Assembly (NCBI GenBank): GCA_964501335.1
Contig: CAZCTC010000014.1
Span: 62,001 to 126,000, forward strand
Origin: CAZCTC01 sp964501335
Lineage (GTDB): Bacteria; Chloroflexota; Anaerolineae; B4-G1; SLSP01
Direction of reading: 5' to 3'
DNA length: 64,000 bases
Position 1 is the stretch's first letter. Every line of letters starts with the position of its first letter. A program made the translations under genes and the position numbers. The notes beneath the pieces were generated by a model. That model was not told where the DNA came from. It worked only from the letters and a program-made list of their open reading frames with translations, and searched no databases. Positions 8,270 through 17,844 of the stretch are shown here, piece by piece.

Positions 8270-8356
8270 CGCCTTCGGATCTTCCCTTAAAACTTTCCCC
8301 TCCCCCCCAAAGCCGCATCTTCGGGGGGAAAGGGAGGTAAGGGGACTACCTAAAAC

Positions 8357-8876
8357 CCTGCTCATTCAATCCGTGCTACCATAAATGAAGCGAGCAGGTC
8401 CAGGTGGATATGAGATCCGGTCGTTGCTTCCGACGTAATTGCCGGCTGAGGCCGGCAACGTAAATATCAACTGCTTTTCAATAAACTCCCGCGGGTAGAA
8501 ACGGTCCTGATTAAAATCCCACTCATTACTTGACCGTTTTCCAATCCACCCGCGGGAGAAACTAAGCTGACTACCTCCGGCGTTTTTACTTTATTGAATG
8601 CCAACCTTATGATAAACGAACGCCTGGAGTCCCACAGTACAAATCCTCCCGTAGATGGAAACGGCCCTTTATCTAAAAGTTTTATGATTGCCGTTTTCCA
8701 AACCCATCCACGGGAGGAAATTCCCGTTCTCCCTCCTGCAATTTTCCGCGATTGATTCCTACATTAATAACGTCGCTTCATCCAGGCAGGAGGAGCCATT
8801 AATATCGGCCTCCAAAGGTGGAAGCAGCTCTTACCCAACCACAATATATTGCCACTCTCCAACCCACCTACGGAGG
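8357..8876. repeat. Array of seven diverged palindromes, no gene
   Basis: Successive inverted repeats: 8357-8363/8392-8398, 8439-8446/8451-8458, 8486-8496/8548-8558, 8575-8584/8619-8629, 8645-8658/8704-8717, 8732-8739/8786-8793 and 8809-8821/8864-8876. Most left arms begin with (C)CTCC and the right arms end with GGAG(G). Three of them (8486, 8645, 8809), spaced about 160 bp, share the right-arm sequence TTTTCCAAYCCAYC-ACGGGAGG in diverged form, while their left arms change to keep pairing. No convincing coding sequence overlaps. It may be a structured RNA or an old, diverged interspersed repeat. Confidence 0.6.
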
Positions 8877-9175
8877 TATTTTATATTCCTCTCACCCTAC
8901 GCAGCGGAACTACCCGTTAACTATAAGCCTCCGCTTCCCAGTCGTCGGTGCGAGGTCCTTCCCATGCTATCGAGGATGTTAAAGTATTGCCAACCCGTCC
9001 CACACTATCTCAGAATGTTTCCCAATCCCACGTTATGTTTCAGTATTACTGAGTTTTTATAATCTGTCCTTATTATCTCCATGCGCCTTCCAACGGCTTT
9101 ACAATGGAGGCTGACAACCTTCCAAAAACCTTCCAAAGCCCTATATTTGCCTCGATTCCCCCCTATAACCGGAGC
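8877..9175. other. Gene-free stretch
   Basis: No gene is recognised. Scattered copies of the TTCCAA-CCCA motif of the preceding array recur near 8990, 9017 and 9087, suggesting further decayed units. A possible weak palindrome CCTC-CGC/GCG-AGG lies near 8931-8955. Confidence 0.4.
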
Positions 9176-9230
9176 AATTACAGCATTTGGGGCGCCCGGT
9201 CGTAGACCGGGCGCCCCAAATGCTGTAATT
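9176..9230. terminator. 26-bp perfect palindromic terminator
   Basis: Stem 9176-9201 pairs perfectly with 9205-9230, loop GTA. The AT-rich base (AATTACAGCATTT) encloses the core GGGGCGCCCGGTC. It lies 23 bp beyond the stop of the minus-strand response regulator and most likely ends that transcript. Confidence 0.85.
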
Positions 9231-9253
9231 TTCCCTTCTCCACCGTCCACAAA

Positions 9254-9958
9254 CTACTTCGGCGGCGTAAAGAAATAACCGATCCCCGGCTTGGTCTGAA
9301 TAAATTCCGGATTCTGCGGATCCCGCTCGATCTTCCGGCGTAGCCGATGAATCGCCTGCCACACCAGATGGTTGTCGCCCGTATAACCGTCCCCCCATAC
9401 CTTCTCCAATAAATACTCGGGGACCAGCACCCGATTGGCCTGCTGGATCAATTCACACAGCAGTCGATACTCCGTCGGAGTCAAATTGACCTCCTGGGAA
9501 TCCCGGAAAACCCGCTGCTGCCCGAAATCCACCTGCAAATCTCCCGCAGCAAAAACCTGCGGCGAAGCCGGCCGCACCGCCGTCACCTCATAACGTCGCA
9601 TCACAGCCCGAACCCGGGCCAGCAATTCTTCCGCACTGAACGGCTTGGTAACATAATCGTCCGCCCCTAGATCCAAGCCCTTGACCTTATCCGGGCTCTC
9701 CGCCAGCGCCGTCAACATAATAATGGGAATCGTGGAAAATTCCCGAATCTGCCGACAGACTTCATAGCCGTCCATACCCGGCATCCGCAAATCCAGGAGC
9801 ACCAGATCGGGCTCCTCGCGGACAGCCATCTGCACCGCCGCCAGACCATCGGAGGCCGAAATGACCTTATAACCACTGGCCTCCAGATTTACCCGGATAG
9901 CCCGGACATATTTCGGTTCATCATCAACGACGAGAATGCGAATCTTATCCTTCCCCAT
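9254..9958 (-). CDS. OmpR/PhoB-family response regulator
   Basis: DNA-binding response regulator of 234 residues. The receiver (about 6-120) has the acidic pocket VVDDE, phosphoacceptor Asp56 in LLDLRMPGMDG, Thr in MLTAL and Lys in VTKPF. The C-terminal winged helix (about 140-232) has the family pattern LTPTEYRLLCELIQ and the HIRxLR-like IHRLRRKIE followed by GIGYFF. The start follows the kinase stop by 3 nt, with GGAG six bases before it. The upstream giant kinase is therefore its likely partner. Target genes are unknown. Confidence 0.93.
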   Translation of the reverse strand: MGKDKIRILVVDDEPKYVRAIRVNLEASGYKVISASDGLAAVQMAVREEPDLVLLDLRMPGMDGYEVCRQIREFSTIPIIMLTALAESPDKVKGLDLGADDYVTKPFSAEELLARVRAVMRRYEVTAVRPASPQVFAAGDLQVDFGQQRVFRDSQEVNLTPTEYRLLCELIQQANRVLVPEYLLEKVWGDGYTGDNHLVWQAIHRLRRKIERDPQNPEFIQTKPGIGYFFTPPK

Positions 9959-9961
9959 GCT

Positions 9962-12900
9962 TCACTCCAGCTCCATCTCAGCCGGCAACGTAAAATAGAA
10001 GGTACTGCCTTCTCCCAGGCGACTTTCCGCCCAGATCCGCCCGTGGTGAGCTTCCACAATCCCCCGACAGACGGCCAATCCCAACCCTACGCCACTCACA
10101 CTCTGAGTGAAAGTATTCTGAACCCGATAAAAACGCTCGAAAACTTTCTCCAAATGCTCCTGAGGAATGCCGATCCCCTGATCGCTCACCCAGATCAACA
10201 CATGTTCCCCATCATAGCGGGTATGGATCTCGATACTGCCTCCCTCAGGAGAATATTTGATCGCATTGTGAAACAGATTCCGCAACACCTGATCGATCCG
10301 TTTGATGTCGAAACTGGCCACCAACGGATCATCTCCCAGATCCAGCTCCAACCGATGGCTGGTAAATTGCGGCCCCATCGCACTAACCACCGCCTGGATC
10401 ACCTCCCGAATATCGTACGGCTGCCGATCCAGCTGCATCCGCCCATCCTGCATCCGCGACAGATCCAACAAATTATCCACCAGCTTCTCTAACCGGTCGG
10501 TCTCTTCATTAATATTCTGCAGAAATTCCCGATAAGTCGCGCCGTCCAGCGCCACATCTTCCCGCATCAACGTAGTCGCAAAAATCTTGATCAACCCCAA
10601 CGGGGTCCGCAGCTCGTGAGAGACATTGGCAATCAATTCCGACCGCAACCGATCCAGCTGCCGCAGCACCTCAATCTCGGCCGTCTTCTCAGCCAGGCGC
10701 ACATTCTCCACCGCCACGCCGACTTGATGGCCGATCGTCCCCAACAACTGCAAATCCTGAAGATCTAACTCCTGCCCGTCGCTGCACATCACCCCCAAAA
10801 AGCCCTGCACCTTTTCCTTAGAACGCAACGGGACCACCACCGCATAAGGCTGCGTCTCCACTTCCAGCTCGACAGGCAACAACAGAGCATGCGGATCGGT
10901 CAGATCCGCAACCTGCCGACAGACCGTTTCCACCAGCTCCGGCGACTGCAAAGCCTCAGCCATCTCCAGGGACAGTCCCCGCTGAACGACCAGGGCCAGA
11001 GAGCCCGGGTCCTGCGACTCATTCATCAACTGGATCCAGGCGCCGTCAATCGACACCGCCGTCATCACCTGTTCCATCGTCGTATGCAACACATGCTCCA
11101 GATCCAGCCGCTGCCCGATCTCCGTGGCCAGGGCATTCAACGCCACCAGATCCTCATTCAAATGGCGCAACTCCACCTCGGTCCGCTTGCGTTCCGCCAG
11201 CTCCTGCTGCACCTGAGAATAAAGCCGCGCATTCTCAATGGCAATCACCGCCGAAGCCGACATCCCCTGCAGGATGGTCAAATCGTGCGTATCAAAAGGC
11301 TGCCCCGCCTTATTGACCGCCTCAATCACTCCGATCCCGGTCTCTTTGAAAATCAACGGCACGGCCAGCACGGAGTGGGTCATCAACCCGGTCACCTGAT
11401 CGATCCCACTGTAAAACCGGGGGTCCTGCCAGACATCGTTCACCAACGCCGGCTCGCGATTCTGCATCACCCACCCGGCAATCCCGGCCGTAGGCGGAAT
11501 CTGCATCCCCAACAACTGCTCGGCCCCCGGCCCTACGCTCGCCGCGAAGGTCAGGACCTCCGTCTGCAAATCGCACAATAACACCGACACGCCCTGCGCA
11601 TCGAGCAAGGTGCGGGCCTCCCGAATCACCAGATCCAACACGGCATTCAACTCCAACGTAGACGTGATCGCCTGGCCGGCTCGATTCAAGGCCGCCAGCT
11701 CCCGGGCCTGCCGTCTCAAATCCCGGTTCAACTCCTGCAAGGCCACCTCGGCTCGCTTGCGCTCCGTGATATCGTGAACCATCACCCACAACCCTACCGG
11801 CTGATCCTGCGAATCGCGCCGCAACCAGGTCCGCACCACCACCGGCACCCGCTCTCCCGAACGCCGCAGATATTCCTTCTCGTACTCCTCTGAATATCCC
11901 TGGACCAGGGTCTCTTCGCGGATCACCAGATGCTCCACTTCCCGATACTCCTCAGGCGTGACATTTTCAAAAGGCTGGGCCTGCAAAGCGTCGAAACTTT
12001 CATAGGCCAGCAAATCCAGAAACGCCCGGTTACAATCCACCAACCGTCCTTCCAGATCTGTAATGGCAATGCCGTCCCGTGAAGTCTCAAACAGCTGGCG
12101 ATAACGTTCTTCCGACTCACGCAACGCCTCCGACGCCCGCCGGTAATCCGTAATATCCTCCCCGATCGACTGCAATTCCACCAATTCACCGCCGTCAAAG
12201 ACCGCCCGGTCGATCCACCGCTGCCAGCGCACCTCGCCGTTCGACAAAATGATCTGATGTTCGATGGTGGAAACGGGCTTCTCCGGACTCAAGGAAAGGA
12301 AATGCAACCGTACCCGCGACCGTTCCACCGGCGGCAGCAGCGTCAGGAAATCCTGCCCCAGCAACTGATCCCGCGGCTGTTCGAAATAACGCGCGTAGGT
12401 TTCATTGACAAAAGTCAGGGTACCATCCGGCCGGAAACGACAGACCAGCATCGGCAAATCTTCGACCACAGCCCTGTAACGCGCCTCGCTGGAAGCCAGC
12501 GCCATCTCGGCCTGCTTCCGGGCCGTCAAATCGTAACAGGACCCAATGTACCCGGCAAAATGCCCATCCAGATCGGCAAAGGGACGGCCAATGATCGCCA
12601 TCCAGCGATACTCGCCTGAAACATGCCGCAACCGACACTCAAACTCAAAAGGCCGGCGAGCCTCAAATGCAGCCCGATAAAAAGGCCAGTAACGTTCCTG
12701 CTCCTCGACCGGCAGCCCTTCCAGCCATCCCGTCCCGGCCTCCTGTTCCAAAGTCCGGCCGGTAAAAGCCAGCCAGGTGCGGTTGAAATAATCCAGATTG
12801 CCTTTCACATCGGAACGCCAGATCGGGGTAGGAAATTCATCGAACAACGTCAGATAAAAATCGCGCGACTGAACCACCCGCTCTTCCGCCAGTTTGCGCT

Positions 12901-14755
12901 CCGTAATATCCTGTCCGCTGATGATCAACCCGGACGGCTGTCCCTGACCATCCTGCAACCGGTTCATATTCCACAATAAATAGCGCTGCGTACCGTCACG
13001 GCTGAGCACCGGAGATTCAAAACTGCTCATCCCATGACCGCGCAAAGCATCCTCCGCCCACCGGTTGACCACCTCCCAGCTGGCCGGCTCGACAAATCGC
13101 GAAAGGTAATTCTCCCCTAACACTTCATCCCGCAGCCAGCCGTACACCCGCTCGGCTTCCCGATTCCACTCCAAAATAATGAAATCCAGCGAAAGACAGA
13201 TGATGACATTGCCCGCCGTCTGGACTACGGAACGGAACCGCCCCTCACTCTCCCGCAGCGATTGAATCAACGCCGAATTTTCCAGCGCCGTCGAAAGCTG
13301 ATTGCCCATCGCCATCAAAGAATCGAGCACCTCAGGATCGAAATCCGCCCCATCGGCGCGATTGAGCAACGCCAGCACCCCCCGCCCCTGCGGCTGGAAC
13401 CGCAAGGGAGCCGCCACCGCCGCTCCGACGTCCAGCCGTTCCCACCAGGAACGCACCCCCGACGGCTCCCAGCCCGCCACATCCGCTTTCCGCACCAGCA
13501 CCGGCGATTCCTCTAAAATCACCTGCCCGCCCAGTGCATCCCAAAATCCCTCAAATGAAACCGGTTCCGAACTCTCCGCCCCCGGTCCCGCCATAATCAG
13601 GCGGGAAATCGTCCGCGCTTCCATATCCAGAGTCATCAACAGCGAACGATCGGCCCCCAAGACCTGGGCCACCGCCTCCAAAATGGCCCGCAGCGCCGCC
13701 GGATTGTTCTCCAGCTTGCCGGAAAGCCGGCTGATCGCATATAGCGTCTCGGTCTGAGTCAGCGCCGCCTGAGTGACCGCAAACAGCCGGTCCACCTCTT
13801 GATAGAGGCCGGCATTGTCGATGGCAATCGCCGCCGAAGCCGCCAGAGATTCCACCAGCTCCAGATTGACCGCCTGGAAGCGGTTCACCTGCGTGGACAG
13901 CACCTGAATCACGCCGATAACCACCTCATTGACCCGCAACGGACTCCCTAAAATGGAACGGAGTCCCAGCCCGGTCTTCTGATCCACCCCCGGATAATAA
14001 CGCGGATCTACCCGCACATCCGGAACATTCACGCCCTTGCCTTCCTTCGCAATCCACCCCACCAACCCGGCACCGCAGGGCAACCGCCAGCCCCACACCT
14101 CCTCGCTCTTTGGCCCCCGGGAAGCATAACAGACCAGCTCTTGGGTATTGGAATCGCTCAGCCAGACCGAAGCGGCCGTGCCGCCCAGCAGCTGACGCAT
14201 CTCATCCAATACATACTCCAATACCTGCTTCAAATTCAACGTCGAACTAAATTTCTGGCCGGCGCGATAGAGCAGAGCCAGTTCATTATTGCGCTGCTGC
14301 AAAGCCGCCTCCGCCCGACGGCGTTCGGCAATCTCACCCTGCAACTGGGAATTCAACCGCCGCAACTCCATCATGTCGGAGAAACGGGCAATCGTTAAGG
14401 GGATGACGCGTTCCAACTCGACCGCTTTGGGCGGTTTGATCAAATAAGCACCCACACCGGCCGCGCTGGCCCGTGTCAGCAATTCAGGGGAATCATAAGC
14501 CGTCACCACCACCACGGGAGTCGGACAAATTTGATAAATGCGCTCGGTCACCGAAATGCCGTCCATGTCCGGCAGCCCGATATCCATCAATACCACATCC
14601 GGCCGTAACGACAACACCTTTTGAACGGCGGCCTGGCCATCTTCCGCTCTCCCCACCACCCGGTAACCGCTTTTCTCTAAGAGAGTTTGCAGCAACTCAC
14701 AGGTCAGGAAATCGTCATCTACAATCAGCACCCGAATGCCCTTGCGCTCACTCAT
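9962..14755 (-). CDS. Giant REC-GAF-PAS-GAF sensor histidine kinase, 1597 aa
   Basis: Soluble multisensor kinase. Domains in order (approximate): receiver 1-125 with Asp in VVLMDIGLPDMDG; coiled coil; GAF 160-310; GAF 335-485; four PAS domains between 495 and 1000, each joined by an ITERK-type linker (QDITERKLAEE, HDITERKRAEV); GAF 1015-1165; GAF 1185-1350; HisKA with NVSHELRTPLGLIK, phosphoacceptor His1380; ATPase with N-box RNLFHNAIKYSPEGG, G1 DQGIGIPQ and G2 GVGLGLAV. The N-terminal receiver means it is itself a target of another kinase, so it may integrate an upstream phosphorelay with several cytoplasmic cues. It is co-transcribed with the OmpR-type regulator. Confidence 0.92.
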   Translation of the reverse strand: MSERKGIRVLIVDDDFLTCELLQTLLEKSGYRVVGRAEDGQAAVQKVLSLRPDVVLMDIGLPDMDGISVTERIYQICPTPVVVVTAYDSPELLTRASAAGVGAYLIKPPKAVELERVIPLTIARFSDMMELRRLNSQLQGEIAERRRAEAALQQRNNELALLYRAGQKFSSTLNLKQVLEYVLDEMRQLLGGTAASVWLSDSNTQELVCYASRGPKSEEVWGWRLPCGAGLVGWIAKEGKGVNVPDVRVDPRYYPGVDQKTGLGLRSILGSPLRVNEVVIGVIQVLSTQVNRFQAVNLELVESLAASAAIAIDNAGLYQEVDRLFAVTQAALTQTETLYAISRLSGKLENNPAALRAILEAVAQVLGADRSLLMTLDMEARTISRLIMAGPGAESSEPVSFEGFWDALGGQVILEESPVLVRKADVAGWEPSGVRSWWERLDVGAAVAAPLRFQPQGRGVLALLNRADGADFDPEVLDSLMAMGNQLSTALENSALIQSLRESEGRFRSVVQTAGNVIICLSLDFIILEWNREAERVYGWLRDEVLGENYLSRFVEPASWEVVNRWAEDALRGHGMSSFESPVLSRDGTQRYLLWNMNRLQDGQGQPSGLIISGQDITERKLAEERVVQSRDFYLTLFDEFPTPIWRSDVKGNLDYFNRTWLAFTGRTLEQEAGTGWLEGLPVEEQERYWPFYRAAFEARRPFEFECRLRHVSGEYRWMAIIGRPFADLDGHFAGYIGSCYDLTARKQAEMALASSEARYRAVVEDLPMLVCRFRPDGTLTFVNETYARYFEQPRDQLLGQDFLTLLPPVERSRVRLHFLSLSPEKPVSTIEHQIILSNGEVRWQRWIDRAVFDGGELVELQSIGEDITDYRRASEALRESEERYRQLFETSRDGIAITDLEGRLVDCNRAFLDLLAYESFDALQAQPFENVTPEEYREVEHLVIREETLVQGYSEEYEKEYLRRSGERVPVVVRTWLRRDSQDQPVGLWVMVHDITERKRAEVALQELNRDLRRQARELAALNRAGQAITSTLELNAVLDLVIREARTLLDAQGVSVLLCDLQTEVLTFAASVGPGAEQLLGMQIPPTAGIAGWVMQNREPALVNDVWQDPRFYSGIDQVTGLMTHSVLAVPLIFKETGIGVIEAVNKAGQPFDTHDLTILQGMSASAVIAIENARLYSQVQQELAERKRTEVELRHLNEDLVALNALATEIGQRLDLEHVLHTTMEQVMTAVSIDGAWIQLMNESQDPGSLALVVQRGLSLEMAEALQSPELVETVCRQVADLTDPHALLLPVELEVETQPYAVVVPLRSKEKVQGFLGVMCSDGQELDLQDLQLLGTIGHQVGVAVENVRLAEKTAEIEVLRQLDRLRSELIANVSHELRTPLGLIKIFATTLMREDVALDGATYREFLQNINEETDRLEKLVDNLLDLSRMQDGRMQLDRQPYDIREVIQAVVSAMGPQFTSHRLELDLGDDPLVASFDIKRIDQVLRNLFHNAIKYSPEGGSIEIHTRYDGEHVLIWVSDQGIGIPQEHLEKVFERFYRVQNTFTQSVSGVGLGLAVCRGIVEAHHGRIWAESRLGEGSTFYFTLPAEMELE

Positions 14756-14999
14756 GCTCGTCGTTGTCTCCCGTCACCGGCCGGCTGGATCTTCCCCGTC
14801 GGGCAGAAGTTTAACATGAATTCTGTTTTTATCCATCTGCAACCGCCAAAAGGTCTATCTTACCCGACTTTTCGACCTGAAAATCTCCACTTTTTCGATA
14901 TACCCAAATCTGTATCTATTTTATATACTCTGGTACATAGACTCCCCTCCGGCTCTATGTTATTTTGATGCAGTCAAAATTCAACCTCTTTTTGTTTGA
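14756..14999. other. Divergent intergenic region
   Basis: Left part of the 365-bp gap between the minus-strand kinase and the plus-strand cheW. It holds AT-rich stretches (around 14900-14935) and a 7-bp inverted repeat ATTTTGA-TGCAG-TCAAAAT (14962-14980). No clear promoter for the kinase could be picked out. Confidence 0.4.
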
Positions 15000-15028
15000 T
15001 TGGCATTGCAGCCCTCCCAATCTATTAA
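15000..15028 (+). promoter_or_regulatory. Candidate promoter of the chemosensory operon
   Basis: TTGGCA (15000-15005), a 17-bp spacer and TATTAA (15023-15028). The -35 is one base from consensus, the -10 two. It would give a leader of about 85 nt before the first cheW, including a small hairpin AGGGA-ATTTTG-TCCCT (15068-15083). Confidence 0.45.
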
Positions 15029-15120
15029 AAACCAAACAGACGCAGTCTTTTATCATTCAATTCCTAAAGGGAATTTTGTCCCTGGACGTTTAATACTCAA
15101 CGAATGAGGAGCATCTGAGC

Positions 15121-15720
15121 ATGGACTCGTCTAAAAACGGCTCATTAAATCTCACCCCCCTGGATCTGGTTGCCTTTCGCCTGGATCAACAAACTTACGC
15201 GCTCCCAATTGAGCCCATCATCCAAATCATCGAGATGGTCACCCTCACGCCGCTCCCCCAACTGGACCCCTTAATTGATGGCGTGATCAATTTCCACGGC
15301 ACCCTCCTTCCGGTCATCTCTCTGCGACGTTACCTGGGATTACCCACCATCCCCCTCCACCTGCACACCCCCATCATTCTCGTCCGGCATGAACAGCAAA
15401 CCTTCGGCTTGATCGTCGATCAAGTCCTGGATGTCATCCGCATCGCAGAACGCCATCTCACCCGGCCCGACTCCTTGCTCCCCAAAGGCATCGAAAAACC
15501 CCCGCTCCTAAGCGGATTGGCCCGCCTGCCCAACAATCAGCTGTTATTGCTCATCAATTTAACCGCACTCTTTACCAGCACCCCGCTCTGTGCCCTGCTC
15601 AATGAAGTCCCTTCATTGGCTGAAATTAATTCTTCTCCCATCTCAAATCTACCCGCCGCCTCTCCCCTGCCAAACGGAGAAACTGAAAAAGATGAATCAA
15701 CCCTGGAAAACCAATCCTGA
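15121..15720 (+). CDS. cheW: CheW-type coupling protein 1
   Basis: Couples chemoreceptors to the histidine kinase CheA. The 199 residues contain a CheW domain (about 13-155): VAFRLDQQTYALPIEPIIQI, the IDGVINFHGTLLPVISL core, FGLIVDQVLDVI, and LLLLINLTALF. A C-terminal tail of about 45 residues has no recognised domain. Start: ATG with GAGGAG eight bases upstream. It opens the chemosensory operon, and its 3' end overlaps cheR by 29 nt. Confidence 0.92.
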   Translation: MDSSKNGSLNLTPLDLVAFRLDQQTYALPIEPIIQIIEMVTLTPLPQLDPLIDGVINFHGTLLPVISLRRYLGLPTIPLHLHTPIILVRHEQQTFGLIVDQVLDVIRIAERHLTRPDSLLPKGIEKPPLLSGLARLPNNQLLLLINLTALFTSTPLCALLNEVPSLAEINSSPISNLPAASPLPNGETEKDESTLENQS

Positions 15721-17239
15721 TCGTACATCGATAAAAGAAACGCCCATTCTGGGATATACAGATTATCAACGATTCAGCAAACTGTTGCTGGATCGCTGCG
15801 GACTCTATTTCTCGGAAAAACGCCATACAGAACTGGAGCTGGCCATCCGTCAGGCCTTCGCCGCTTCTACCTGCACCAATCTGAATGAATACTATCAACT
15901 CATCCAGGACCCTCGCGGTGCCATCGAACTCGACCGCCTCATCAACGCCGTCACGATCAGCGAGACCCACTTCTTCCGCGATGCCGCCCAGTTTGACGCC
16001 CTCTTTTATCACGTGCTGCCGCAAATCATCGAACACCGCCGCGAACTGCGCACGCTGCGCATCTGGAGCGCCGGCTGTGCCAGCGGAGAAGAACCCTACT
16101 CCATCGCCATTCTCCTGCGAGAACTCCTCCCCGAAGTCGACGATTGGGCCATCACCATTCTGGGCACCGATATCAACACCGGCGCGCTGGATCGGGCCCG
16201 CAAAGCCGTTTACGGCGACTGGGCCTTCCGCGAAGAACGGGCCAAACAATGGCGCCCACACTATTTCACCCAAAACGGAGCCCGTTATGAACTGCGTCCG
16301 GAAGTGCGAAAAATGGTCACGTTCGATCCGCTAAATCTCGCCGAACCCTGCTACCCCTCCTCTCAAACCAACACCACCTGTCTCGACCTCATCATCTGCC
16401 GCAATGTCACCATCTACTTCAGTGAATATGTAACCCAGGAAGTGGTCGAACGTTTCTTCAATGCCCTGATCGATGGCGGATGGCTGGTCGTCGGACATTC
16501 CGAACCCTCCTTGAATACCTACCGCCGCTTCCAGGTCCGCAACTTCCCTCACACAATCCTCTACCAGCGCGTCAACCAACCGACGGTAATGCCGGTGGAT
16601 TGGAACTGGTCGCCCATTCCAATCGATCGCCGGGAAGAAATAGCGTTGCCCCCTCCCCCGGAAACGATTTCCGCCCCCCCCACCCTCGCCGCCCCCCAGC
16701 CATCCCTGGCGGCCCCCACGCCGGCTCCCTTGCCGGAAAATTCGCTGGAACACGCCGCCGAACTGTTGGAATACGGCCATGCAGAAGAAGCCCGCGACCT
16801 GTTGCTCAAATGGATTGCCACACAGCCGCTCCAGGTGCAGGCCTGCACGCTCTTAGGTCAGGCCTACGCCAACCTGGGGTGCTGGCCTGAAGCCGAAAGC
16901 TGGTGCAAACGCGCCATCAGCCTCCATAAACTGGCCCTTCCCGCTTACTACACGCTCGCCCTGGTCCTCCAGCATCAGGGACAGTTGACCCAGGCCATCG
17001 AAGCCATGCGCAAAGTAATCTATATCGACCACACCAATGTCCTGGGCCACTTTGGACTGGCCCACCTCTACCGCGAAAACAATCAGCTGGCGCCGGCCCA
17101 AAAATCACTGGATAACGCCCGCCGACTGCTGGAATCCCACGCCAATGAAGAATTGATCCAGGACTCTGGCGGAATTACTGTCGGTCGCCTGCGCGATGCC
17201 ATCATCCGACAACAACAGGCCTGGAGCATTGAACCCTAA
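15692..17239 (+). CDS. cheR: CheR receptor methyltransferase with TPR domain
   Basis: Methylates glutamates on MCPs using S-adenosylmethionine, for adaptation. The 515-residue protein has a CheR domain (about 20-295): TISETHFFRD, SAM-binding IWSAGCASGEEPYSIAILL, FGTD-like LGTDINTGALDRARKAVYG, LIICRNVTIYF and GHSEP. A Pro/Ala-rich linker (about 310-345) is followed by TPR repeats (about 350-490). TPR tails on CheR are known to bring in protein partners, which could be CheW-like proteins or receptors without a pentapeptide tether. The start is ATG inside the end of cheW; the frame is open 34 codons upstream, but without a matching N-terminus. Confidence 0.92.
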   Translation: MNQPWKTNPDRTSIKETPILGYTDYQRFSKLLLDRCGLYFSEKRHTELELAIRQAFAASTCTNLNEYYQLIQDPRGAIELDRLINAVTISETHFFRDAAQFDALFYHVLPQIIEHRRELRTLRIWSAGCASGEEPYSIAILLRELLPEVDDWAITILGTDINTGALDRARKAVYGDWAFREERAKQWRPHYFTQNGARYELRPEVRKMVTFDPLNLAEPCYPSSQTNTTCLDLIICRNVTIYFSEYVTQEVVERFFNALIDGGWLVVGHSEPSLNTYRRFQVRNFPHTILYQRVNQPTVMPVDWNWSPIPIDRREEIALPPPPETISAPPTLAAPQPSLAAPTPAPLPENSLEHAAELLEYGHAEEARDLLLKWIATQPLQVQACTLLGQAYANLGCWPEAESWCKRAISLHKLALPAYYTLALVLQHQGQLTQAIEAMRKVIYIDHTNVLGHFGLAHLYRENNQLAPAQKSLDNARRLLESHANEELIQDSGGITVGRLRDAIIRQQQAWSIEP

Positions 17240-17255
17240 AGAGATAAGGAGCACG

Positions 17256-17843
17256 ATGATGAATATCTCACCTGAATACATTCCGACTTCCGGAGAAATC
17301 GACGAGCAGGCCCCCGAATTTCTGAATCAGGTCTGGGCTCGCCGCGCCCAACAACTCAGTCAGCCGCTGGAGCTGGAAACCAGCGGAGAACAACTCAACC
17401 TCATCCAGGCCATCCTGGAAGGCGAGGCCTATGGCTTCGACACCCGTTACATTTTTGAAATCCGCGCCCTGGAACGCATCACCCCGGTCCCTCGTGTCCC
17501 GGCCTGGGTAGCCGGCGTGGTCAATTTACGGGGGCGCATTCTCTCGGTGCTCAACCTGCCGCGGTTTCTCGGGCTCCCCACCCCCGAAAAAACTCCCGAG
17601 CCCGGCTATCTGATCGTCGTCGAAACCTCCACCATGGAGCTGGCCCTGCTGGCCGAAGAAGTCCGCACCGTCGAAACGCTCCCCAGCGGCAAAATCCAAC
17701 CCGCCACCGACGCCATCCATCATATCCGCTCCGAATACCTGCTCGGTCTGGTTACGGACCCGGACGTTGCCCCCCTGGTCATTCTCAACCTGCCGGCCCT
17801 CCTGGCCGATCCCCAGCTTATTCTCTACGAAGAACTTAATTAA
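17256..17843 (+). CDS. cheW: CheW-type coupling protein 2
   Basis: Second coupling protein, 195 residues. The CheW domain spans about 40-185, with GEAYGFDTRYIFEIRALERI, VPAWVAGVVNLRGRILSVL, LALLAEEVRTV and VILNLPALL. The N-terminal 40 residues are an acidic/Gln-rich extension. It is shorter and more canonical around the NLRGRI loop than CheW 1, so the two may form mixed receptor-kinase rings. The start (ATGATG) follows AAGGAG. The upstream open frame inside cheR is not used. Confidence 0.92.
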   Translation: MMNISPEYIPTSGEIDEQAPEFLNQVWARRAQQLSQPLELETSGEQLNLIQAILEGEAYGFDTRYIFEIRALERITPVPRVPAWVAGVVNLRGRILSVLNLPRFLGLPTPEKTPEPGYLIVVETSTMELALLAEEVRTVETLPSGKIQPATDAIHHIRSEYLLGLVTDPDVAPLVILNLPALLADPQLILYEELN

Positions 17844-17844
17844 A

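Noticed and set aside
8130..8318. N-terminal extension of the first LysM-M23 peptidase
   Set aside because: It would contain the TTGCTT/TATAAT promoter, and the extra hydrophobic sequence is absent from the paralogue.
8688..9062. 124-residue plus-strand open frame
   Set aside because: Composition is unlike a protein, there is no ribosome binding site, it overlaps the palindrome array, and nothing is recognisable.
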